Positions 8,098 through 15,469 of a DNA stretch of 64,000 nt are shown one piece after another. The translations under genes and the position numbers were made by a program. Under the pieces are notes generated by a model that was not told the DNA's origin, ran no database searches, and saw only the letters and a list, made by a program, of their open reading frames with translations. Every line of letters starts with the position of its first letter. Positions within the stretch are counted from its first letter, which is position 1. Source of the DNA: Cryptosporangium arvum DSM 44712 (GTDB taxonomy: Bacteria > Actinomycetota > Actinomycetes > Mycobacteriales > Cryptosporangiaceae); NCBI RefSeq assembly GCF_000585375.1, contig NZ_KK073874.1, positions 6,664,894 to 6,728,893 of the forward strand, given 5' to 3'.

Positions 8098-8948
8098 CGG
8101 GACGCCGCCATCGCCGCGCGGAGCGTCCGGTGCCCGGCGGCCAGCGCCGCCGCGTCGTCGGGGCCGAGCCCCGAGCTCAGCACCAGCACCGCCGCCCTGG
8201 CGTTGCCGCCGCACTCGTCCAGCACACCCAGCGCCTCCGAAGCGTCGCAGCCGACGATCTCGGCGACCAGCCCGGCGCTGCGCAACCGCAGTTTCGCGTT
8301 GGCCGGGACGACGTCGATCATCACGTCGCCGTGGACGCGGCCCAGGCGCACCATCGCCGCCGTCGTCAACGCGTCGAGCAGCAGTTTCTGCGTGGTACCG
8401 GCCGTGAGCCTGGTCGAACCACGCAGCGCTTCGGGCCCCATCGGCACCTCGATGGCCACGTCGGCCGCCTCGGCCAGCGGGGACGAGGCCACGGTCGTCA
8501 CCGACACCACCGACGCGCCCAGCTCCCGGGCCGCCGCCACCGCCGCGAGCGTGTACGGCGTCCGGCCGCTGGCGGCGACCGCGACGAGCGTGTCGCCCGC
8601 GCTGAAGCCGGTGTCGAGGAGGTCGGCGCGCCCGGCGTCGGCGTCGTCCTCGTCGCCGTCGGTACCGGTCAGCCCACCGGGGCCGCCGCCCGCGGTGCGT
8701 GCGGCCACCCGGTCGACGGCGAGGCCGAACGTGCCCGGCAGCTCCGCGGCCTGCAGCACCGCGAGCCGGCCGGACGTGCCGGCGCCGATCAGCACCAGCC
8801 GGCCGCCGCCGGCCATCCGGGCGGCGATCAGCTCGGCGGCCTCCGCCACCCGGGGTGCCGCCGCGCGGACCGCGGGCAGCACCCGCGCCTCGGCGTCGAA
8901 GAGCCGCTCAGCCACACCGAGAGCGGACAACTCATCAAGCGGGATCAT
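8094..8948 (-). CDS. murQ: N-acetylmuramic acid 6-phosphate etherase
   Basis: A 284-aa SIS-fold enzyme that removes lactate from MurNAc-6-P to give GlcNAc-6-P. Family motifs present: 'IGAGTSGRLAVLQAAELPGT' (phosphosugar loop and catalytic Glu), the acidic 'DGDEDDADAG', 'AVAASGRTPYT' (second loop), 'GSTRLTAGTTQK' and 'VMIDVVPANAKL'. It overlaps nagA and the upstream SIS gene by 4 bases each. A MurNAc-6-P etherase needs a phosphorylated substrate, but no MurNAc kinase or phosphotransferase gene lies in the window, so phosphorylation must come from elsewhere. Its presence marks the operon as peptidoglycan-sugar salvage and not simple chitin use. Confidence 0.92.
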   Translation of the reverse strand: MIPLDELSALGVAERLFDAEARVLPAVRAAAPRVAEAAELIAARMAGGGRLVLIGAGTSGRLAVLQAAELPGTFGLAVDRVAARTAGGGPGGLTGTDGDEDDADAGRADLLDTGFSAGDTLVAVAASGRTPYTLAAVAAARELGASVVSVTTVASSPLAEAADVAIEVPMGPEALRGSTRLTAGTTQKLLLDALTTAAMVRLGRVHGDVMIDVVPANAKLRLRSAGLVAEIVGCDASEALGVLDECGGNARAAVLVLSSGLGPDDAAALAAGHRTLRAAMAASR

Positions 8949-9955
8949 CGAGTGTGGGTCACTTTCGACAGGCCACGCGGGCGGTCCGGGTTCTCGCCCC
9001 GGTCGAGGGCGATCTGACGGGCGAGCCGCTGCAGCGGCAGGATGTCGAGCACCGGGGAGAGTTCCGCCGGAACCCCGTCCCGGACCACGGGAAGGTCGTC
9101 GCCGACGACGAGCACGTCGGCCCCGGACTCACGCAACCGGGCCACGACCGGCGCCACGGCGGAACCGCCGGCGTCCGGCGTCGCGACCGCGATCACCGGC
9201 ACCCCGGAGTCGATCATCGCGAACGGGCCGTGCAGCAGGTCGGCGGTGGAGAACGCCAGCGCCGAGAGGTAGCTGGTCTCCATCAGCTTGAGCGCGGCTT
9301 CCCGGGCGGTCGGGTACCCGAACCCGCGGCCGGTGGTGACCAGCCGCTCGGCGAAGCGGTACCGCGCCGCGGCCGTCTCCACGCCGCCATCGAGCGTCGC
9401 GGCCGCCGCGGCCGGCAGCGCCGAGGCGTCCGCCGCCGAGCCACCCAGCAGGAGGTAGAGCGCCAGCAGTTCCGCGGTGTAGGTCTTGGTGGCCGCGACC
9501 GCGTTCTCCACCCCGGCACGCACGTCGACGCCGAACTCCGCCGCGGCGGCCAGGTCGGACGCCGGGTTGTTCGTCACCGCGACCGTGGTCGCGCCGCACT
9601 CCCCCGCGACCGTCAGCGAGTCGACCAGGTCCGGCGAGGCACCGGACTGGCTCACCCCGAGGAAGAGCACGTCACGCAGGTCGGGACGACTGCCGTACAG
9701 CGTCATCGAGGACGGGGACGCCAGCCCGGCGGGCAAGCCGAGCCGCGTCTCGATCAGGTACTTCGCGTAGAGCGCGGCGTGGTCGCTGGTGCCGCGGGCG
9801 GCCAGCATCACGAACCGCGGGGCCCGGGCCCGCACGGCCGCCGCGACCTCGCCGATGGCGTCCGCCGACGACAGCAGCGACGCGAGGATCTCCGGTTGCT
9901 CGCCGATCTCGGCGGCCATCAACGCACCAGGCGCGTTATTTGTCACGAGTGTCAT
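8945..9955 (-). CDS. Double-SIS-domain sugar-phosphate isomerase/deaminase (NagB-II/GlmS-like)
   Basis: A 336-aa protein with two SIS domains. The first has 'AARGTSDHAALYAKYLIE' and 'GVSQSGASPD', the phosphosugar site of the GlmS isomerase half; the second has 'GRGFGYPTAREAALK' and 'DLLHGPFAMID'. There is no glutaminase domain. Such stand-alone proteins in GlcNAc operons usually act as glucosamine-6-P deaminase (NagB-II), which would complete the route from GlcNAc-6-P to fructose-6-P and ammonia. A role as another amino-sugar isomerase (AgaS-like) is possible. It overlaps murQ and the permease gene by 4 bases each. An internal ATG at residue 13 is an alternative start. Confidence 0.85.
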   Translation of the reverse strand: MTLVTNNAPGALMAAEIGEQPEILASLLSSADAIGEVAAAVRARAPRFVMLAARGTSDHAALYAKYLIETRLGLPAGLASPSSMTLYGSRPDLRDVLFLGVSQSGASPDLVDSLTVAGECGATTVAVTNNPASDLAAAAEFGVDVRAGVENAVAATKTYTAELLALYLLLGGSAADASALPAAAAATLDGGVETAAARYRFAERLVTTGRGFGYPTAREAALKLMETSYLSALAFSTADLLHGPFAMIDSGVPVIAVATPDAGGSAVAPVVARLRESGADVLVVGDDLPVVRDGVPAELSPVLDILPLQRLARQIALDRGENPDRPRGLSKVTHTR

Positions 9956-10767
9956 CCTTTCACCGCGCCTGCGGTGAGCCCACCGACCATCCGGCGTTGA
10001 ACGATCAGGAAGAAAATCAGCACCGGCAGCGTGAACAGGACCGACCCGGCCATCGCGCCGCCCCAGTCGTCGCCGAACGCGGTGCGGAAGGTCGCCAGCC
10101 AGACCGGCAGCGTGTAGTGGTCCTCGTTGCGCATGAACACGAACGCGTACAGGTACTCGTTCCAGGCGGTGATGAAGCCGAAGATCGACGTCGCGACCAG
10201 GCCCGGCCCGAGCAGCGGCAGCACCACCCGCAGGAACGCCTGCCAGCGCGTGCAGCCGTCGACGAGCGCGGCCTCCTCGAGCTCGGCCGGCACCGCGGCG
10301 ACGAACCCGCGCAGCGTCCAGATCGTGAACGGCAGGATCGAGACGAAGTACACCAGGATCAGCGCGGGCAACCGGTCGAGCAGGTCGAACTGCCGGAAGA
10401 CCAGGAAGTACGGGATGAACAGCGCTTCGAACGGCGCGAGCTGCACGGCGAGGATCAGCACCAGGTAGGCCTTGCGCCCCCGGAACCGGAACCGGGCCAC
10501 CGCGACCGCGGCCAGCAGCGCGGTGATCGTCGAGAGCGCGACCGCGCTCAGCGTGACGAACAGGCTGTTCCGGACGTAGTTCCAGAAGCCCGGCCGGGTG
10601 ACCGCGGTGACGAAGTGGTCGAACGTCCCGTCGGTCGGGACGAACACCGGCGGGTCGCTCTGGATGTCGATCGTCGGCAGGAACGCCGTGCGGATCATCC
10701 AGTAGGCGGGGAACGCGAAGAAGACGATGACAACGACGCCGAGCGCGTTGGGCCAGACCTTCCGCAT
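9952..10767 (-). CDS. Carbohydrate ABC transporter permease (MalG/DasC type)
   Basis: A 271-aa inner-membrane permease of the CUT1 family with about six membrane helices, beginning 'MRKVWPNALGVVVIVFFAFP'. The EAA loop that contacts the ATPase is present ('EEAALVDGCTRWQAFLRVVLP'). The start at 10767 overlaps the upstream permease stop by one base (TGATG). With its partner permease and the lipoprotein gene it makes an importer for an amino sugar or disaccharide. No ATPase gene is in the operon; in Streptomyces such importers share the MsiK ATPase encoded elsewhere, and the same is inferred here. Confidence 0.9.
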   Translation of the reverse strand: MRKVWPNALGVVVIVFFAFPAYWMIRTAFLPTIDIQSDPPVFVPTDGTFDHFVTAVTRPGFWNYVRNSLFVTLSAVALSTITALLAAVAVARFRFRGRKAYLVLILAVQLAPFEALFIPYFLVFRQFDLLDRLPALILVYFVSILPFTIWTLRGFVAAVPAELEEAALVDGCTRWQAFLRVVLPLLGPGLVATSIFGFITAWNEYLYAFVFMRNEDHYTLPVWLATFRTAFGDDWGGAMAGSVLFTLPVLIFFLIVQRRMVGGLTAGAVKG

Positions 10768-11705
10768 CAGTCTTCCAACTCCGTTCGCAACATGTGGCGC
10801 AGGTACACGACCATCACGACCGCGAGGATCGCCACCATGACGACGGCACCGGCGGCCGCCAGCCCGTACCGGCTGGACGCGATGCCGACGTCGTAGAGGT
10901 AGATCGGCAGCGTCACGGTCTGCCCGTCGGGCCCGCCCTGGCGCACCGCCCAGACCTGGGTGAAGACCTTGAAGTCCCAGATCGTCGAGAGGAACGCGAG
11001 CACGAACAGGATCGGGCGCAGGATCGGCACGGTCACCGCGCGGAACGCCCGGAACCCGCTCGCGCCGTCCATCCGCGCGGCCTCGTAGTACTCCTCGGGG
11101 ATCGTCAGCACGCCGGCCTGCACGGTGAACGCGACGAACGGCACGGCCTGCCAGACGATGATGATCACGATGACGCCGAACGTCGAGATCCCGCTCGCGA
11201 ACCAGTCGTGGCCCGGCGTGCCGAGCAGGAAGTTCACGACGCCGTAGGTGGAGTCGAACATCCACTGCCAGAGCGTCGTCGCGGTGACGATCGGGATGGC
11301 CCAGGCCAGCACCAGCGAGATCGACACCGCGATCGTCATCTTCCGGCCCAGCTTCACCAGGAGCAGGCCGATGCCGGTGCCGAGCACCATCGTCAGGCCG
11401 ACGCAGACCGCGGTGAACGCGACCGTGCGCCAGACGACCTGCCAGAACTCGGGGTCGCCGAGGATCTCGGTGTAGTTGTCGACGCCGGTCCAGATCGTCA
11501 CCCGGCGGACGAGCTCGCCGAAGCCGAGCTGCTGGAACGACATCCGGAACAGCAGGAAGACCGGGTAGGCGAAGAGCGCGCCCAGCGCGATCAGGCTCGG
11601 GACCAGCAGGAGGTACGGCAGTGGCTCACGACGGCCGCGGGCGCGGACGGCCGGTGGCTTCGCGTCCACCTCGGGACTCGGCCGCACCACAGTCGGTGTG
11701 CTCAT
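10767..11705 (-). CDS. Carbohydrate ABC transporter permease (MalF/DasB type)
   Basis: A 312-aa permease with about six membrane helices ('YLLLVPSLIALGALFAYPVF' is the first) and an EAA loop ('YEAARMDGASGFRAFRAVTVP'). I chose the ATG at 11705 because it lies 5 bases after an AGGAGG site; a GTG two codons earlier would overlap that site. The N-terminus is a charged cytoplasmic tail. It forms the second membrane half of the sugar importer. The 67-base gap to the upstream binding-protein gene carries a strong hairpin, which would make the permeases less abundant than the binding protein. Confidence 0.9.
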   Translation of the reverse strand: MSTPTVVRPSPEVDAKPPAVRARGRREPLPYLLLVPSLIALGALFAYPVFLLFRMSFQQLGFGELVRRVTIWTGVDNYTEILGDPEFWQVVWRTVAFTAVCVGLTMVLGTGIGLLLVKLGRKMTIAVSISLVLAWAIPIVTATTLWQWMFDSTYGVVNFLLGTPGHDWFASGISTFGVIVIIIVWQAVPFVAFTVQAGVLTIPEEYYEAARMDGASGFRAFRAVTVPILRPILFVLAFLSTIWDFKVFTQVWAVRQGGPDGQTVTLPIYLYDVGIASSRYGLAAAGAVVMVAILAVVMVVYLRHMLRTELED

Positions 11706-11732
11706 CGGCACCTCCTCTCACAACAAGGGGCC

Positions 11733-11760
11733 GCCGGGCTCCCCCCGTGAGGAGCCCGGC
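11733..11760 (-). terminator. Intra-operon hairpin between binding protein and permeases
   Basis: GCCGGGCTCC (11733-11742) and GGAGCCCGGC (11751-11760) form a perfect 10-bp stem with an 8-base loop. There is no T-run. It lies between the binding-protein stop and the permease ribosome site, the usual place for an mRNA-stabilising or partial-termination hairpin in sugar ABC operons. Confidence 0.6.
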
Positions 11761-11772
11761 GACCGGCTGGCG

Positions 11773-13071
11773 TTACTTGGCCTTGGCCATCGTGTCGGTG
11801 ATCGACGTGCTGGCTTCCTTCGACGCGGTGGCGACGTCGGTGCCGCGCAGCACCTTCGTCATCGCGTTCTTGATCGGGTTGGTGCCGCTCTCCACCGCGG
11901 CCCAGGCCGGGGTGACCGGCGTGACCTTGCCGCCGTTGGTGGCGGCCGCGGCCATCACCTTGGCCGCCTCGTTGTCGCCGTAGATGGTGTCGCCGAGGTT
12001 GGTCAGCGCCGGCACGACGCCGTTCGAGGCCAGCTTGGTCTGGTACTTGTCGCCGAGCATCAGCTTCAGCCAGTCGGTGGCCGCGTCCACGTTCGGGCTG
12101 GCCGCGGCGACGCCGAGGTTCGAGCCGCCGAGGAAGACCGGCGCCGGGCCGGACGGGCCGGGGATCTCGAACGTGCCGATGTCGTCCTTCAGCTTCGGGT
12201 CACCGCCGTCGGGGGCGGTCGCGGTGCCGATCTCCCAGGGCAGGCCGATGAACATCGCGACGTGACCCTTGGCGAACACCGTCGACTGCTGCGGGTTGGC
12301 CTCGTCCTGGTCGGCCGGGGCCTTCGACAGCTCCTTGTAGATCCGGGCGTAGTCGGCGAAGCCCTTCTGGGCCTCGGGGCTGTCGAGGGTGCCGGTCCAC
12401 TTGCCGCCGTCGTCCTTCGCGACGTCGCCGCCGTTGGCCCAGACCCAGCTCAGCAGCGTGTACCAGGACTGACCGGGCAGGTAGAGCGCCTGGAACTGCT
12501 TGTCGGCCTTATTCGCGGACTGCAGCTTCTTGCCGGCCGCGATGAACTCGTCGATCGTCTTCGGCGGCGCGGTGATGCCGGCCTTGGTGAACATGCTCTT
12601 GCGGTAGACGACGATCCGGTTGGCGGCGTAGAACGGCGTCGCGAACGTCTTGCCGTCGTTCTCGCCGGTCGCGGCGAGGCCCTCGAGCCAGTTCTTGCCG
12701 TTCAGGTCGTCCTTGGACTTCGACAGGTCGGCCAGCGCGCCGGACTCGACGAAGCGCGGGGACTGCGTGTTGCCGAGCTCCACGATGTCCGGCGGGTTGT
12801 TGCCGGCCAGCGCCGTGGTGAGCTTGTCCTGGATCCCGTCCCACTGCTGGACCTGGTAGTCGACGGTCCAGCCCTCGTGGGCCTTGGTGAACTCGGTGTT
12901 GATCTCGTCGACCAGCGCGTCCGGCGCGGAGCCGGTCATCAGCCAGACGGTGAGCTTCTTGGTCCCGCCGCCGTCGCTGCCGCCGTCGTCGCTGCTGCTG
13001 CAGCCCGACAACGCCAGGGACGCGGCGACCAGGGTGGTGAGCCCCACGGTCAACGCTCGGCGAACGCGCAC
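11773..13071 (-). CDS. Extracellular sugar-binding lipoprotein of ABC importer (DasA-like)
   Basis: A 432-aa solute-binding protein of family 1. It has a lipoprotein signal: basic 'MRVRR', a hydrophobic core and lipobox 'LSGC' with Cys24 as the lipid anchor, followed by a Ser/Asp/Gly linker. The mature part has the family pattern ('KLTVWLMTGSAPDALVDEI', 'PDIVELGNTQ', 'GHVAMFIGLPWEIG'). It would capture amino sugars or disaccharides outside the membrane for the two permeases. The GTG at 13071 follows a GAGGAGG site. The promoter region carries a DasR-like operator. The ligand is inferred from the operon, not from binding residues. Confidence 0.9.
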   Translation of the reverse strand: MRVRRALTVGLTTLVAASLALSGCSSSDDGGSDGGGTKKLTVWLMTGSAPDALVDEINTEFTKAHEGWTVDYQVQQWDGIQDKLTTALAGNNPPDIVELGNTQSPRFVESGALADLSKSKDDLNGKNWLEGLAATGENDGKTFATPFYAANRIVVYRKSMFTKAGITAPPKTIDEFIAAGKKLQSANKADKQFQALYLPGQSWYTLLSWVWANGGDVAKDDGGKWTGTLDSPEAQKGFADYARIYKELSKAPADQDEANPQQSTVFAKGHVAMFIGLPWEIGTATAPDGGDPKLKDDIGTFEIPGPSGPAPVFLGGSNLGVAAASPNVDAATDWLKLMLGDKYQTKLASNGVVPALTNLGDTIYGDNEAAKVMAAAATNGGKVTPVTPAWAAVESGTNPIKNAMTKVLRGTDVATASKEASTSITDTMAKAK

Positions 13072-13102
13072 GTCGCCTCCTCATTCTGGATTGGGTCCGG
13101 CC

Positions 13103-13118
13103 AGTGGTCCATACCGGT
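13103..13118. promoter_or_regulatory. DasR-type operator (dre-like) before the sugar importer operon
   Basis: AGTGGTCCATACCGGT agrees at 13 of 16 positions with the Streptomyces DasR site ASTGGTCTAGACCAST. It lies 32 bases upstream of the binding-protein start and just downstream of a likely promoter, where a repressor would block transcription. The repressor is probably the GntR-family product encoded at 14624-15376. Confidence 0.6.
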
Positions 13119-13128
13119 CTAGCCCGGG

Positions 13129-13157
13129 ACTGTGGCACGGCCCACAGTGGGCGTCAA
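13129..13157 (-). promoter_or_regulatory. Putative sigma-70 type promoter of the sugar importer operon
   Basis: On the minus strand TTGACG (13157-13152) is followed after 17 bases by CACAGT (13134-13129). Transcription would start near 13122, just before the DasR-like site. The -35 match is good and the -10 is weak. Confidence 0.45.
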
Positions 13158-13175
13158 GACATCAGTTCGGTAACG

Positions 13176-14627
13176 CTACGGACGGTGAGTGACGCCCGTG
13201 AGCAGCTCGGCCGCTACCTGCAGGTTCGGCCGTCCGGCACCGCCGACGAACACGCGCTGTCCGTGCGCCGTGACGTCCGGACGGGGCAGGCCGATCTCGA
13301 CGAGCACCGCGTCGGGACGCTGTCCGGACAGGACGTGCCAGGCCTTCTGCTGCCAGGGATGACGGGCCACGTCCCGGCCCACGACGACGAGCGGACGCCC
13401 CTGGGCGGCGGTGAGCACGTCGGACAGCCCCGAGTTGTCGGTGAGCCGGTGGACCGCGTGCGGTGCGACGCCACGGTCGGCGAGCGGGCCGGCCAGATCC
13501 CAGTACGCCTCGCCGACCGCGAGGTTCGGTGTCGCCCGGAGCTCGACGACGACCGGCGGGCCGGTGAGCGTCGGATCACCGAACACCAGGGCCGCCCGTC
13601 GGGCCGCCTCCAGCCCCGGATCGGAGTCCGCGGGCACGCCGCCGGGGTCGGGGGCCTTGCGGACCCAGGCGAGCAGGGCCTCGACGCGCTCGGCGGCCTC
13701 CTCCAGGCGGCGCAGCGGGAGCGCGCCGTCGTCGACGGCGGCCCGTACCGCGGTGCGAACCTCCCGGTAGAGCCCTTCCCCGCCGATCGCGCCGAGGCAG
13801 AGTGCGTCCGCGCCCGCCCGGAGCGCGGCGACGGCGCCCGGGCCCAGCCCGACCCCGTCCTTGATCGCGCCCATGTCGAGCGCGTCGGTCACGATGACGC
13901 CCGGATAGCCCAGCTCGCCGCGCAGGACGTCGGTGAGCAGTTTCGGGCTCATCGTGGCGGGCCGGTCGTCGAGCGCCGGGACGACGACGTGCGCGGTCAT
14001 GATCGACCGCACCCCGACCTCGATCGCGGCGACGAACGGCGGCAGGTGGACCCGGCGCCACTCCGCCTCGTCGCAGTCGACCACCGGGAGCCCGTAGTGC
14101 GAGTCCGAGCGGGTGTCGCCGTGCCCGGGGAAGTGCTTGGCGCAGGCCGCGACGCCGGTGTTCTCCATCGCCAGCACCCAGGTCGCGGCGTGCCGGCTGA
14201 CCAGGTCGGGATCGGCGCCGAACGAGCGGACACCGATCACCGGGTTCTCCGGCACCGAGTTCACGTCGACGTCGGGGGCGAGGTTCCAGCCGATGCCGGC
14301 CGCACGCAGCCCGGCCCCGATCCGGGTGGCGACCGCGCCGGTCAGCCCCTCGTCGTCGGCGGCCCCGAGGACGTAGTTGCCGGGCACCGGGCTGCCGTTG
14401 CGGTAGTGCACCCGGGTGACGTCGCCGCCCTCCTCGTCGACCGCCAGCACGACGTCGGAGTCCTGGTGCAGCAGCGCCGCCAGCCGGGCGGCGTCGGTGT
14501 CGCTCCGCAGGTTCTGTCCGTAGAGGACGACTCCCCCGAGGCCGGGCGCGGCGCGGCGGAACCACTCCGGCGGGTCCGGCTCCTCGAAGCCGACCAGCAG
14601 CGTCTTGTCGATCAGGTCCTCGATCAC
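13176..14627 (-). CDS. nagZ: Glycoside hydrolase family 3 beta-N-acetylhexosaminidase (NagZ-like)
   Basis: A 483-aa enzyme that releases GlcNAc from GlcNAc-MurNAc peptides or chitobiose. The NagZ motif 'KHFPGHGDTRSDSH' is intact, including the His and Asp of the unusual catalytic dyad, and the nucleophile Asp is in 'VIVTDALDMGAI'. No signal peptide is present, so it acts inside the cell on imported sugars. The GTG at 14627 overlaps the upstream regulator's stop as GTGA, so the two are translationally coupled. The C-terminal 130 residues form an extra domain beyond the TIM barrel. Hydrolysis rather than phosphorolysis is assumed; some GH3 NagZ relatives are phosphorylases that use the same His. 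Confidence 0.88.
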   Translation of the reverse strand: MIEDLIDKTLLVGFEEPDPPEWFRRAAPGLGGVVLYGQNLRSDTDAARLAALLHQDSDVVLAVDEEGGDVTRVHYRNGSPVPGNYVLGAADDEGLTGAVATRIGAGLRAAGIGWNLAPDVDVNSVPENPVIGVRSFGADPDLVSRHAATWVLAMENTGVAACAKHFPGHGDTRSDSHYGLPVVDCDEAEWRRVHLPPFVAAIEVGVRSIMTAHVVVPALDDRPATMSPKLLTDVLRGELGYPGVIVTDALDMGAIKDGVGLGPGAVAALRAGADALCLGAIGGEGLYREVRTAVRAAVDDGALPLRRLEEAAERVEALLAWVRKAPDPGGVPADSDPGLEAARRAALVFGDPTLTGPPVVVELRATPNLAVGEAYWDLAGPLADRGVAPHAVHRLTDNSGLSDVLTAAQGRPLVVVGRDVARHPWQQKAWHVLSGQRPDAVLVEIGLPRPDVTAHGQRVFVGGAGRPNLQVAAELLTGVTHRP

Positions 14628-15376
14628 GTGCCGCCTCCCGGTGGGTCGATGTCGAGCGAGGCACGCAGCTGGTACCGGTCCGCGCGGTAGGTCGAGACGA
14701 CGTACTCGACCGGCACCGCACCGGCCCAGGAGCGACGCTGCAGCCGCAGCACCGCGCTGCCGGGCGCGAGGCCGAGCAGCTCGGCGTCGCCGCGGTCGGC
14801 GATGCCGGCTTCGATCACCTGGTCACCGCGGTCCAGCGCGAGCCCGTACTCCTGCGCGAGCAGCTGGTACAGCGACCGGTCCTGAAGGGACTGATCGAGC
14901 AGGCCCGGCACCAGCCGCGCCGGCAGGTGCGAGCGTTCCAGCGCCATCGGGACGCCGTCCGCGGTACGCAGCCGCTCGACGACGTAGAGCGGCGCCCCGG
15001 CCTCGACGCCGAGCTCGCGGGCGACCGCGGCCGGTGCGTCGATCGAGCGGCGGCCCAGGTCGCGCGCGCCGGGGATCATCCCGCGGGCCCGCATGTCCTC
15101 GCTGAACGACGTCAGGCGCAGCGGCATGACGATCTTCGGCCGGGCCACGAACGTGCCCCGGCCTTGGACCCGGTACAGCTTGCCTTCGCTGACCAGGTGC
15201 TCGATGGCCTGCCGGGCGGTCATCCGGGACAGCCCGTACCGGGCGGCCAGCTCACGCTCGGACGGGACCGGGGCGTCGACGGTGAGTTCGCGCTCGATCA
15301 GGTCGAGCAGGATCTCGCGCAGCTGGTAGTACTTCGGCACCGGGCTGCGCGCGTCGATCTGCGCGGGTGGGTTCAC
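14624..15376 (-). CDS. GntR/HutC-family regulator, DasR-like
   Basis: A 250-aa repressor-type protein. Residues about 14-80 are a GntR winged helix ('PVPSERELAARYGLSRMTAR', 'VQGRGTFVARPK'). Residues about 95-245 are a UTRA ligand domain ('LTSFSEDMRARGMIPGARDL', 'PLYVVERLRTADGVPMALE'), the same layout as DasR, whose effectors are amino-sugar phosphates. The GTG start at 15376 lies 33 bases from a DasR-like palindrome in the divergent gap. It forms an operon with nagZ and very probably controls itself, the sugar importer operon, and perhaps the divergent serpin-like genes. Identity as true DasR is inferred from site and context. Confidence 0.85.
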   Translation of the reverse strand: MNPPAQIDARSPVPKYYQLREILLDLIERELTVDAPVPSERELAARYGLSRMTARQAIEHLVSEGKLYRVQGRGTFVARPKIVMPLRLTSFSEDMRARGMIPGARDLGRRSIDAPAAVARELGVEAGAPLYVVERLRTADGVPMALERSHLPARLVPGLLDQSLQDRSLYQLLAQEYGLALDRGDQVIEAGIADRGDAELLGLAPGSAVLRLQRRSWAGAVPVEYVVSTYRADRYQLRASLDIDPPGGGT

Positions 15377-15408
15377 GGCGGTCAGAATGCCCTCCGCTCG
15401 GCCGTCGA

Positions 15409-15434
15409 GGTGGTCTGGCCCGGACTAGACCACT
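15409..15434. promoter_or_regulatory. Overlapping DasR-type sites in the dasR-like/serpin-like divergent region
   Basis: The right half, CCCGGACTAGACCACT (15419-15434), matches 13 of 16 positions of the DasR consensus. An overlapping inverted copy, starting GGTGGTCT (15409-15424), matches 11 of 16. Together they form a dyad TGGTCT...AGACCA (15411-15432). The element lies 33 bases before the GntR-type start and 36 bases before the first serpin-like start. Confidence 0.6.
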
Positions 15435-15469
15435 TCGGGGAGGTGGCCGTCAAGGGCGAGACTGGGGCG

